From NCBI GenBank assembly GCA_017501885.1, contig JAFVWA010000200.1, positions 1 to 53,844 on the forward strand: a DNA stretch of 53,844 nt, read 5' to 3'. The notes beneath the pieces were generated by a model. That model worked only from the letters and a program-made list of their open reading frames with translations. It was not told the DNA's origin and searched no databases. The stretch is from Clostridia bacterium (GTDB lineage Bacteria; Bacillota; Clostridia; Christensenellales; Borkfalkiaceae). Positions 39,916 through 47,974 of this stretch are shown in pieces. The first letter of the stretch is position 1; each line of letters opens with the position of its first letter. The position numbers and the translations under genes are program-made.

Positions 39916-42159
39916 ATGAAAACGAGAAAATCATTATTAACCCTTTTAGTTGCAATATTTACGTTATGCGTAAGTATGTTCGTGTTTTCTGCGTGTGAAG
40001 TAGCAACTCCACATACCCATACTTGGGGTGAGTGGCAAGTGGTTACTCCTGCAACGTGCTTGGCAGAAGGCGATGAAATGAGAGTTTGCACAACCGACGC
40101 AAGCCACGTTGAAAATAGAAAAATTCCAAAGTCAGGACACAGCGGATACATATTATGCGTTGACTGTGGCGAGATTATAGTTAATCAAGAAGATACGCAG
40201 TTCTACGGCAATTCGCTACAAAGTTTAATCGATACTAAGTCTTTTGGCCTTGTTGTTGAAGACGTAGACTTCTATTTTGAAGAAGCGTGGGCATACGATT
40301 ATAACTACGACGGAATTATCGATGAATCGAGCGAAACGAGTATAGACCTAAGCGCACAGTTTGGCGAAGTAGTTGTAGGTTATAAAGAAGATGGCACTAT
40401 CTATGCTTACGGCGACGGAGAAGTAACCCTTATAGGTAATTACTTACCAATTGAGCCAATGAGTGCAACTGCGTATTTTGAAGGCACGGTTGGATACTTT
40501 AAACTAAATGCTATAGAAGAAATGTTCGTAAAACTTGACGCAACGACATTAATGCAAGTTTTAGAAGAAATGCTTTCTGAACAAAACTTCCCTGCATTAG
40601 TAGACCAAGTAGTTGCTGAGTTAAAAACGCAAGTTCCTGTAGATCTTCACAGTGCGATTGACGAAATCGCTTTATGGCTTAAAGACGATCCTATCGGAGA
40701 CATCACAGGTATCATTGCTGATAACGAACAGTTAATCAAGAAGATTTTTGCTTCATCCATAGCGCCTGCACTTAAAAAGACGCAAGTAGCAAACGGCTAC
40801 GATTTAACTTTAGACTTTGATATTTTACGTGACGTTAACAATGATTTATACAGCAAGACGATTGAAGACTACTTAGAAGAAGAATACGGCATCAATCCAC
40901 TTGTTAAAATCAGAAGCAAGATAGACGGCGTTCTCAACACCACCGTTGGCGAAATAATAACTGACGTGGAAACAGAACTCGGTATGACATTTAGTGAGTT
41001 TATAAACGAAATGTGGGTAGAACTTGGTTTACCTGAAGAAATTGAAGGCTTAACAAAGCAAGATATTATAGACGTTTTAAGCGCAACGACGCTTAGAAAT
41101 TCTACTATCAAATCACTTTTACAAGATCTTCTCTATCAAACGGAAGGTGTCACAGCAAGTATAGACGAGTTTATTGACGAAATATTTACGACGCTCGAAC
41201 AAATTCTCGACTATACTATTTATGAAATGATGCTTATACCCGTATACGATGAACCTAACTACGACGTAAGCATTCCCGCATATGCGGCTGCTCCCGGAGT
41301 AACGCCTGATACTGACCAAATGTTGCTTATGGTAAAAGAAAGTGTTGACGACGTGATAGACGTTATAGAAGACGTTTGCAATTTCGTTTTACATACTGAC
41401 GCGCAAGGCAACGTAAAGAGCATAACTTATAGCGCAGATTTTGACTTAAACGATATAATGCAAGCGTTGGGCGGTGGCTCTGAAGCCGAAGACGTAGCGC
41501 TCACCGTTTCTGGCGACGTATCGTTGATTTGTGGTTATCAAACGCAAGATTTAGAAGGTTATCAAGCATTCAAGACTGATGCAGAAAGTTTCTTTAATAA
41601 AATTGATATCTCTTCTGCAAAAATCTTAGATCAATTAAAAGCGCACTACGGCGAAGACAACGTAACTTATCAAGACGGTATGTATTCTATATGTTCCGTA
41701 GAAGAAGGTAGCAATACTTGGGGTGAATACACGTCAGGTGATTATACCTATTACTATGAAGACTTCTATCATTATGAATACAACTACGTAATTCCAGAAC
41801 AAGCACTTTTATTAGTTGCATGGGAAAATTGCAACAACGTAGTTGCTTTGGAAATGATTTGCCAAGTTGAGTGTGAATATTATGACACTACCTATTACGT
41901 TGTAAAAGACGCATTAGGAACCGAAGTAAGTAGAGATGAGCAATACGGTAGCGAAGGCAGTTACAGTGGCTCTGGAATGTATTCATTATTTGGCTATAAC
42001 GTAGAAACACAAACGTTAGTTTTTGCTGAATATTTTGGACATCGCTTAGTAAAAGACGATAGCAAGACCACGTTGCTTTCAAACGGCTTGTTAAAGGTAT
42101 GCTACAAATGTTCGGAATGTGGTAAGGAATTTTACGAATACGCTAAACCACAAGACTAA
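39916..42159 (+). CDS. Large acidic surface lipoprotein of unknown function
   Basis: A 747-residue lipoprotein. The signal peptide ends with a lipobox (FSAC, C27). A short module with HTHTWGEWQVV and a CTTD/CVDCGE cysteine set (about 35-90) resembles the N-terminal cysteine modules of the BspA-like lipoproteins in this window. The central 500 residues are acidic, mostly helical and contain no family I can name. Tyr-rich strands precede the C-terminus, which closes with CYKCSECGKEF, a CxxCxxC pattern. It is probably exposed at the cell surface. GGAGA precedes the ATG, and it is monocistronic. Confidence 0.75.
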   Translation: MKTRKSLLTLLVAIFTLCVSMFVFSACEVATPHTHTWGEWQVVTPATCLAEGDEMRVCTTDASHVENRKIPKSGHSGYILCVDCGEIIVNQEDTQFYGNSLQSLIDTKSFGLVVEDVDFYFEEAWAYDYNYDGIIDESSETSIDLSAQFGEVVVGYKEDGTIYAYGDGEVTLIGNYLPIEPMSATAYFEGTVGYFKLNAIEEMFVKLDATTLMQVLEEMLSEQNFPALVDQVVAELKTQVPVDLHSAIDEIALWLKDDPIGDITGIIADNEQLIKKIFASSIAPALKKTQVANGYDLTLDFDILRDVNNDLYSKTIEDYLEEEYGINPLVKIRSKIDGVLNTTVGEIITDVETELGMTFSEFINEMWVELGLPEEIEGLTKQDIIDVLSATTLRNSTIKSLLQDLLYQTEGVTASIDEFIDEIFTTLEQILDYTIYEMMLIPVYDEPNYDVSIPAYAAAPGVTPDTDQMLLMVKESVDDVIDVIEDVCNFVLHTDAQGNVKSITYSADFDLNDIMQALGGGSEAEDVALTVSGDVSLICGYQTQDLEGYQAFKTDAESFFNKIDISSAKILDQLKAHYGEDNVTYQDGMYSICSVEEGSNTWGEYTSGDYTYYYEDFYHYEYNYVIPEQALLLVAWENCNNVVALEMICQVECEYYDTTYYVVKDALGTEVSRDEQYGSEGSYSGSGMYSLFGYNVETQTLVFAEYFGHRLVKDDSKTTLLSNGLLKVCYKCSECGKEFYEYAKPQD

Positions 42160-42173
42160 TATAAAATTAAAAC

Positions 42174-42205
42174 AAAAAACGCTCGGATTTATCCGAGCGT
42201 TTTTT
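42174..42205. terminator. Bidirectional terminator between the lipoprotein gene and rsmE
   Basis: AAAAAACGCTCGGA pairs with TCCGAGCGTTTTTT around a short loop, usable from both strands. Confidence 0.85.
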
Positions 42206-42213
42206 GTTTCAAA

Positions 42214-42951
42214 TTACAAATAACTTTCCGCGTGGAGCATTAGCATTGAAAGGGCGGTTATGGAAGCCGTTTCGGTGCGGAGTATTCGTTTTCCTAAAGA
42301 AATAATTTTTGCGTTTTTTTCTATTAATGCATCAATTTCCTTTTGTTCAAACCCGCCTTCGGGGCCGATTAAAACGCCTATTTTCATATCTTTTTTAATT
42401 AGCGAAAGGCACTCTTTTGTGTCTTCCATACCGTTTTTGCTCTCAAAAGGCACAATAAAAAGGTCAAATTCCGGCACTTTATCAAGCGCGTTTTTAAACG
42501 AAATAACGGGGGAAACGGTTGGAACGCACACTCTTTTACTTTGTTTTGCCGCGCTTTCGGATATGGCTTGCCAACGAATCGTTTTGTTATCTTTTTTGTT
42601 GCCCAAAAGTTTTACTACCGAACGCGCCATTTCAACGGGAACTATCTCGTCAGCGCCAAGTTCAACAGCCTTTTGAATAATGAGTTCCATTTTATCGCTT
42701 TTTGGAAGCCCTTGAAAAAGAGTAATGCTTACGGGAAGAGAAGTGTCTGCAAAATTTTCTTCAACCACCTTAACGATAGCGCTTTCGGTGGTGATTTCAA
42801 AAAGTTCGCAAAGATGACTTTTTTCTCCGTCGCTTATAATAAGTTTTTCGCCTATTTTCATGCGCAAAACGTTGACTAAGTGGTTTTTATCCCCACCGCT
42901 AATAGAATATTTATCAGTATCTATTTTATTAGAACAAAAAAAGTTAAACAT
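42214..42951 (-). CDS. rsmE: 16S rRNA (uracil-1498-N3)-methyltransferase
   Basis: A 245-residue SPOUT-family methyltransferase that methylates U1498 of 16S rRNA with S-adenosylmethionine. The N-terminal PUA-like domain (1-70) contains the GGDKNHLVNVLRMKIG start. The knotted catalytic domain ends with VLIGPEGGFEQKEID (about 190-204) and LGKRILRTETASITAL (about 217-232), both diagnostic. The length is normal. The gene is convergent with the lipoprotein gene and divergent from yajC. GGTGAG acts as its ribosome binding site. Confidence 0.95.
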   Translation of the reverse strand: MFNFFCSNKIDTDKYSISGGDKNHLVNVLRMKIGEKLIISDGEKSHLCELFEITTESAIVKVVEENFADTSLPVSITLFQGLPKSDKMELIIQKAVELGADEIVPVEMARSVVKLLGNKKDNKTIRWQAISESAAKQSKRVCVPTVSPVISFKNALDKVPEFDLFIVPFESKNGMEDTKECLSLIKKDMKIGVLIGPEGGFEQKEIDALIEKNAKIISLGKRILRTETASITALSMLMLHAESYL

Positions 42952-43033
42952 AATCTCACCAAATAGATATTAACATAAAACCTAAAAAAAGCCAAAATAA
43001 TTTATAGAAAAAACATATTTTTTTTATTTTTAA

Positions 43034-43062
43034 TTGCAAAAAAGATAAAAATGTTTTATAAT
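43034..43062 (+). promoter_or_regulatory. Promoter of yajC
   Basis: TTGCAA at 43034-43039, a 17-base spacer and TATAAT at 43057-43062. Confidence 0.75.
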
Positions 43063-43101
43063 GCTTGTAAAGTGAAATAAAAACGTGTAAGGAGAATGTC
43101 C

Positions 43102-43611
43102 ATGTTAAATTTATTATCAGGCGGTGGCGGTGGCCAAATCGTAATCTTTGCAGTATTATTAGTTGCAATCATCGGTTTATTCGTTTGGCAATCAATATCA
43201 GGCAAGAAAAAACAAAAAGAAGCCCAAGAAAAGGTTAACGCATTAAAGGTTGGCGACAGAGTAAAGACCATCGGTGGTGTTTGCGGATTCGTTGTAGAAA
43301 TCAACAATGCAGAAAACACTTTCGTTTTAGAAACAGGCACAGATACAAACAAATCATACGTTAAGTTTGATAAAGGCGCTATTTACCAAACTGCACCTGC
43401 AGAAGGTAGTGCAGTAGCACAAAAGGCTGTTGAAGAAAAACCTGCTGAACCTTTCGAAGAAGAAAAGAAAGAACAAGCACCTGCTCCTAAGTCAAACAAA
43501 AAACCAAGAGCAAAAAAAGTAGCTGCACCAAAAGAAGAACCTGCTCCCGTAGAAGAAGCAGTTGCAGAAACGGTAGAAGAAGCAAAAGCAGAAGAGCCTG
43601 CCCAAGAATAA
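43102..43611 (+). CDS. yajC: Preprotein translocase subunit YajC
   Basis: A 169-residue membrane protein. One N-terminal membrane helix (about 10-30) is followed by the basic KKKQKEAQEKVNALKVGDRV and IGGVCGFVVEI parts typical of YajC, the SecDF-associated translocase subunit. The C-terminal half (about 90-169) is a low-complexity tail rich in Glu, Ala, Lys and Pro, longer than in most YajC proteins. An ATG at 43096 is only one base from the AAGGAG site, so the ATG at 43102 (seven-base spacing) is the better start. A terminator follows; its 3' arm serves the next gene. Confidence 0.92.
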   Translation: MLNLLSGGGGGQIVIFAVLLVAIIGLFVWQSISGKKKQKEAQEKVNALKVGDRVKTIGGVCGFVVEINNAENTFVLETGTDTNKSYVKFDKGAIYQTAPAEGSAVAQKAVEEKPAEPFEEEKKEQAPAPKSNKKPRAKKVAAPKEEPAPVEEAVAETVEEAKAEEPAQE

Positions 43612-43630
43612 TTCTTGAATAAAAAACTCA

Positions 43631-43672
43631 AACTCCGCATATCTATAATAAAAAAGATAGCGGAGTTTTTTT
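43631..43672 (+). terminator. Terminator of yajC with embedded ribosome binding site
   Basis: AACTCCGC (43631-43638) pairs with GCGGAGTT (43660-43667) and T residues follow. The GGAG at 43662-43665, seven bases before the next ATG (43673), is also the ribosome binding site of the following gene, so it is paired in the hairpin. Confidence 0.75.
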
Positions 43673-44056
43673 ATGAGTCAAGAAAGGGAATCAGAAAACG
43701 TTTTCTTAATGATAATGAAAGGCGTTACAATAACCGTGCTAACGACTTTATCTTTAATACTGTTATTTGCAATAGTAATAAAGGTATCTCTGCTCGATTC
43801 GTCGGTTATTAAATGGGTAAATCAATTTCTCAAAATAATCTCAATATTTGTAGGCGTTTTCTTTTCGATAAAAGGGCGGTTAGGCTTTTTGAAAGGCGGA
43901 CTCGTCGGCTTATTTTCCACAGTCATAATATTTATAGTCTTTGCCTTTATGGGCGGAGATCTAACGGCAGGTTCAACTATAATAGATAGTATCTTCGGCG
44001 CGTTTATAGGCGCAATAGTTGGAGTTTTAGCGGTAAATAGAAAGCGCGCAAATTAA
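43673..44056 (+). CDS. TIGR04086 family membrane protein
   Basis: A 127-residue protein with four membrane helices (about 18-37, 48-64, 70-90, 100-120), of the TIGR04086 family that is widespread in Clostridia and often lies next to yajC. Its function is not established. The only Shine-Dalgarno-like sequence, GGAG at 43662, is inside the 3' arm of the yajC terminator, so translation may depend on the hairpin opening. It ends with a basic tail (NRKRAN). Confidence 0.85.
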   Translation: MSQERESENVFLMIMKGVTITVLTTLSLILLFAIVIKVSLLDSSVIKWVNQFLKIISIFVGVFFSIKGRLGFLKGGLVGLFSTVIIFIVFAFMGGDLTAGSTIIDSIFGAFIGAIVGVLAVNRKRAN

Positions 44057-44080
44057 ATTTTTATTATACATAATAAAAAC

Positions 44081-44114
44081 AACCACCCGTCAAGGCTTTT
44101 GGCGGGTGGTTTTG
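44081..44114 (+). terminator. Terminator of the yajC-TIGR04086 unit
   Basis: AACCACCCG (44081-44089) pairs with CGGGTGGTT (44103-44111), followed by TTT and a T-rich stretch. Confidence 0.7.
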
Positions 44115-44147
44115 CCTTGTTTTAAGGGCGCAAATAAAAAAATTACA

Positions 44148-44176
44148 TTGACTTATAATAAAATATATAGTATACT
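44148..44176 (+). promoter_or_regulatory. Promoter of dxs
   Basis: TTGACT at 44148-44153, a 17-base spacer and TATACT at 44171-44176. The leader of about 80 bases contains a hairpin with AAAGCCC/GGGCTTT arms (44198-44226). Confidence 0.75.
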
Positions 44177-44264
44177 ATTTACAATATATAGCACTTTTAA
44201 AGCCCTTTTTATCAAATGGGCTTTTAGCCACGAATAGCGTTTTATCGCTATGGATATTTAATCT

Positions 44265-46064
44265 ATGAACATTTTAGAAGACTTAAACGGTTCTGCCGAT
44301 TTAAAAAAACTTAAAATTTCACAACTCAGCGCGCTTGCGGTTGACCTTCGCTCGCAGATTCTTTCTGTTACAAGAAAAAACGGCGGGCATTTGTCTTCTA
44401 ATCTCGGAATGGTGGAAACGACCATTGCGCTTCATTACTGTTTTGACTTGCCAAAAGATAAAATAGTATTCGACGTAGGGCATCAATGCTATGCCCATAA
44501 ACTTTTGTCGGATAGAAAGCAATCGTTTGAAAGTTTGCGTTCCTGGGGTGGCATCTCAGGTTTTCCCGATATAGAAGAAAGTGAATACGACGCCTTTTCG
44601 ACAGGGCATGCAGGCACTTCTATTTCGGCAGCGTTAGGACTTTGCTATGCGAGAGATACGCTTGGTCAAGACCATACGGTAATAGCCGTGGTTGGCGACG
44701 GTTCGCTATCTAACGGTCTTAACTTAGAAGCCTTAAACGCGTCAAATCAAAAGCCTAACAACTTTATCGTTATTCTAAACGACAACGGAATGTCTATTTC
44801 CAAAAACAAGAACGGCTTTTATAAACTCATTTCTAAAAGCACTACTAAACGCGGATACGTCAAGGGAAAGAGAGCGGTTAAAAGAATATTCGGCAACTCT
44901 TTCGTTACTCGCTTTTTAATAAGGTGCAAGGATTTTCTGAAAAGAGTTTTCAATAAAAACAACTACTTTGAAAAACTAGGTTTTAAATACGTTGGCGTTA
45001 TAGACGGTAACAACGTTAAGGAACTTACGAATATCTTATCTCGCGTTAAAAATATAGCCAAAGAAAAGGCGGTGCTGTTGCACGTTAGAACGACCAAAGG
45101 CAAAGGTTACGATAAAGCCGAAGAAAATTCGTCAACCTATCACGGAGTGTCTAAAAACTTTGAACAAACCACTTCTGGGTTTGGGTTAACGCTCGGTCAA
45201 ACGCTTTCGGCTGAGATGGATAAAGATGAAAGAATAGTCGCGATTACCGCAGGTATGAAAGACGGAACGGGATTATTCCAAGTTGAAAAGACTCACCCCG
45301 ACCGTTTTTACGACGTGGGCATTGCCGAAGAATACGCAGTAACTCTTGCCGCAGGTATGGCAAAGGGCGGACTAAAACCCGTTGTGGGAATTTACTCGAC
45401 GTTTACCCAACGCGCTTACGACCAAATAGTTCACGACGTGTGCTTGCAAAATCTTCCCGTAGTGCTGTGCTTGGATAGAGCGGGGTTAAACGGTGAAGAC
45501 GGAAAGACTCATCAAGGCTTGTTTGATATAAGTTATTTATCTCACCTTCCAAACCTAACGGTGTTTGCGCCTGCCGATGATAACGACCTTGCTGAAACGA
45601 TAAAATACGCGCTTTCGTTAAATAGTCCTGTTGCAATTCGTTATCCCAAGAAGGGTGAAGGGCGTTTTGCAACACAAGAATTTGGCACGGGCGAGTGGGA
45701 AAGACTAACCGAAGGTAAGGACGTAACCGTTCTTGCAGTAGGTCCAAGAATGATAAAACTTGCGCTAAACCTAAACCAAGCTTGCGAAAATAAGCTTAGC
45801 GTAGTATGTGTTAAGCGCGTCAATCCGCTTGACCAGAAGTTTTTAGACGGGCTCGTTGGCACGGTAATTACATTAGAAGAAAACGCAATAAAAGGCGGTT
45901 TTGGACAGGCAGTAAAATGCTATTTAGCAGATAAAAATCAAAAGGCAAAAGTTTTCGGCTTTGGCATAAAGGACGAGTTTATTCCACACGGAAGCGTTGA
46001 AGAACAACTCGCTTATTGTGGATTAACGGTAGACAATATTAAGAAAATTGTCTTTAACAGTTAA
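44265..46064 (+). CDS. dxs: 1-deoxy-D-xylulose-5-phosphate synthase
   Basis: A 599-residue thiamine-diphosphate enzyme that condenses pyruvate and glyceraldehyde-3-phosphate, the first step of the non-mevalonate isoprenoid pathway, and also feeds thiamine and pyridoxal synthesis. The ThDP site is VVGDGSLSNGLNLEALN (about 142-158). VGHQCYAHKLLSD is near 72 and the DRAGLNGEDG loop is near 405. The transketolase C-terminal domain ends normally. It is slightly shorter than the typical 620 residues. No strong ribosome binding site is present before the ATG. The next gene starts 22 bases on, so they probably form an operon. Confidence 0.95.
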   Translation: MNILEDLNGSADLKKLKISQLSALAVDLRSQILSVTRKNGGHLSSNLGMVETTIALHYCFDLPKDKIVFDVGHQCYAHKLLSDRKQSFESLRSWGGISGFPDIEESEYDAFSTGHAGTSISAALGLCYARDTLGQDHTVIAVVGDGSLSNGLNLEALNASNQKPNNFIVILNDNGMSISKNKNGFYKLISKSTTKRGYVKGKRAVKRIFGNSFVTRFLIRCKDFLKRVFNKNNYFEKLGFKYVGVIDGNNVKELTNILSRVKNIAKEKAVLLHVRTTKGKGYDKAEENSSTYHGVSKNFEQTTSGFGLTLGQTLSAEMDKDERIVAITAGMKDGTGLFQVEKTHPDRFYDVGIAEEYAVTLAAGMAKGGLKPVVGIYSTFTQRAYDQIVHDVCLQNLPVVLCLDRAGLNGEDGKTHQGLFDISYLSHLPNLTVFAPADDNDLAETIKYALSLNSPVAIRYPKKGEGRFATQEFGTGEWERLTEGKDVTVLAVGPRMIKLALNLNQACENKLSVVCVKRVNPLDQKFLDGLVGTVITLEENAIKGGFGQAVKCYLADKNQKAKVFGFGIKDEFIPHGSVEEQLAYCGLTVDNIKKIVFNS

Positions 46065-46086
46065 GTGGTCGAAAAAGGAGAAAGTT

Positions 46087-47919
46087 ATGTTTAAGAAATT
46101 GATCAGAATGGGCGCTTTGGCAATAGTTGACGCGGTTGCCGTTGCGGTGTCGTGGATATTGACACTCGTGCTATTGCGTTTAGACCTTTCTATATGTCTA
46201 AGAGAAAACTACTTTTTTTTGATTGGCGGAATTTGTTGGACTTTTGTAGTTAACTTGTTGCTCGGTTTATATTTGACGTTGCTTAAATACGCGAACATAA
46301 GAGACGCTGTGAAGTTGTTGTTATTCGGCGCATTGACGCTTTTATACAACGCAATCGTTTCGTGGTGTTCTGAAGAATTTATAATCGGTTGGGCGATAAT
46401 GGTAACAATGTTTACCATAGGGATTATCGGCATATCGAGATTCTTTTTCAGAATCATCGGCTTTATGGTTGAAGCTCACCACAGGGCAGTTGCAAGAAAG
46501 TCTGACATGAAGCGCGTTTTGATTATCGGCGGTGGTTCAGCAGGACATTCTTTAATTAAAGAATTGCAAGACAACGCAAACTCTAAAATGATACCCGTTT
46601 GCGTGTTAGACGATAGCGAAGTTAAAGTAGGTAGATCAATTAACGGCGTAAAAGTAGTAGGCAAGATTTCAGACGTAGTTTATGCGGTAAGAAAATACGC
46701 GATTGATAAAATTATAATAGCAATACCATCTCTTGATAAAAAGGCCTTGCACGACGTAGTTGCGCTTTGTAAGAAGACCAAACGTCAAGTGCTAACCATT
46801 CCGGGAATTTACCAACTTGCAGACGGCACGGTTTCTATTAAAGACATCAAAGAAGTAAACTTGTTAGACCTTCTCGGCAGAGAGCAAGTAAAGGTAAACT
46901 TAGACGAAATATTAGGATATATAGAAAACAAAGTAGTTTTGGTTACAGGTGGCGGCGGCTCAATAGGAAGCGAACTTTGTCGTCAAATAGCAACACACTC
47001 ACCAAAGCAACTTATCATCTTAGACGTGTATGAAAACAACGCCTATGAAATAGAGCAAGAATTAAAGAGAAAACTTCCCGAACTCAACTTGTTAACGCTT
47101 ATCGCAAGCGTTAGAGATAGCGGTAAAGTAGACGACGTGTTTGAAAAATATCGTCCACAAATAGTTTTCCACGCAGCGGCTCACAAGCACGTGCCATTGA
47201 TGGAAACAAGCCCTAACGAAGCAGTTAAAAACAACGTTTGCGGAACGTTTAACGTAGCGGATGCAGCAGGAAGATTCGGAACGGAAAAGTTTGTTCTTAT
47301 ATCCACCGATAAGGCGGTTAACCCAACAAACATAATGGGCGCAACCAAACGTATTTGCGAGATGATAGTTCAGACTATCAACAAAAAATACGAAACCGAT
47401 TACGTAGCCGTTAGGTTTGGCAACGTTCTCGGCTCAAACGGTTCGGTTATTCCATTATTTACTAAGCAGATAGCAGAAGGCGGCCCCGTAACCGTTACTC
47501 ATAAAGACATCGTTCGTTACTTTATGACCATTCCCGAAGCAGTAAGCCTTGTTCTTCAAGCAGGCGCATACGCTAAGGGTGGGGAAATATTCGTGCTTAA
47601 CATGGGCGAACCCGTTCGTATTTACGACTTAGCAGTTAATATTATCAAGCTCAGCGGTTTAGAGCCTGAAAAGGATATCAAGATAGAAATAACAGGACTT
47701 CGCCCAGGTGAAAAACTTTACGAAGAAATGCTTATGAGCGAAGAAGGTCTTGACAAGACTGCCAACGATATGATTTATATTGGCAAACCTTTGGAGCTTG
47801 ACGAACATACGTTGTTTGACACTATCAAGGAAATGAAAGACCTTGCATATCAAGAAACTGACGTAATGAAAGAAGTAGTTCATCAATTAGTTCCAACTTA
47901 TAAAATTGATAAGAGATAA
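46087..47919 (+). CDS. CapD/FlaA1-like polysaccharide biosynthesis dehydratase
   Basis: A 610-residue membrane protein of the polysaccharide biosynthesis (CapD/WbpM) family, a UDP-sugar 4,6-dehydratase that supplies deoxy-amino sugars. About four membrane helices (1-125) precede a CoA-binding-like Rossmann domain (VLIIGGGSAG, near 142). The catalytic Rossmann domain follows, with VLVTGGGGSIGSE (near 280), AAAHKHVPLME and STDKAVNPTNIMGA, whose Lys/Asp/Met catalytic set is typical of 4,6-dehydratases. It may feed the exopolysaccharide operon at 8405-15798 although it is far away. AAAGGAG precedes the ATG; an in-frame upstream extension overlaps dxs. Confidence 0.92.
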   Translation: MFKKLIRMGALAIVDAVAVAVSWILTLVLLRLDLSICLRENYFFLIGGICWTFVVNLLLGLYLTLLKYANIRDAVKLLLFGALTLLYNAIVSWCSEEFIIGWAIMVTMFTIGIIGISRFFFRIIGFMVEAHHRAVARKSDMKRVLIIGGGSAGHSLIKELQDNANSKMIPVCVLDDSEVKVGRSINGVKVVGKISDVVYAVRKYAIDKIIIAIPSLDKKALHDVVALCKKTKRQVLTIPGIYQLADGTVSIKDIKEVNLLDLLGREQVKVNLDEILGYIENKVVLVTGGGGSIGSELCRQIATHSPKQLIILDVYENNAYEIEQELKRKLPELNLLTLIASVRDSGKVDDVFEKYRPQIVFHAAAHKHVPLMETSPNEAVKNNVCGTFNVADAAGRFGTEKFVLISTDKAVNPTNIMGATKRICEMIVQTINKKYETDYVAVRFGNVLGSNGSVIPLFTKQIAEGGPVTVTHKDIVRYFMTIPEAVSLVLQAGAYAKGGEIFVLNMGEPVRIYDLAVNIIKLSGLEPEKDIKIEITGLRPGEKLYEEMLMSEEGLDKTANDMIYIGKPLELDEHTLFDTIKEMKDLAYQETDVMKEVVHQLVPTYKIDKR

Positions 47920-47935
47920 TTTTTTGATAAAACAA

Positions 47936-47965
47936 AAAAGCCTGCGCTATCAGCGCAGGCTTTTA
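47936..47965. terminator. Bidirectional terminator between the dehydratase gene and the ABC gene
   Basis: AAAGCCTGCGCT pairs with AGCGCAGGCTTT around an ATC loop, with T-rich sequence on both sides. Confidence 0.85.
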
Positions 47966-47974
47966 TCATGCCGA

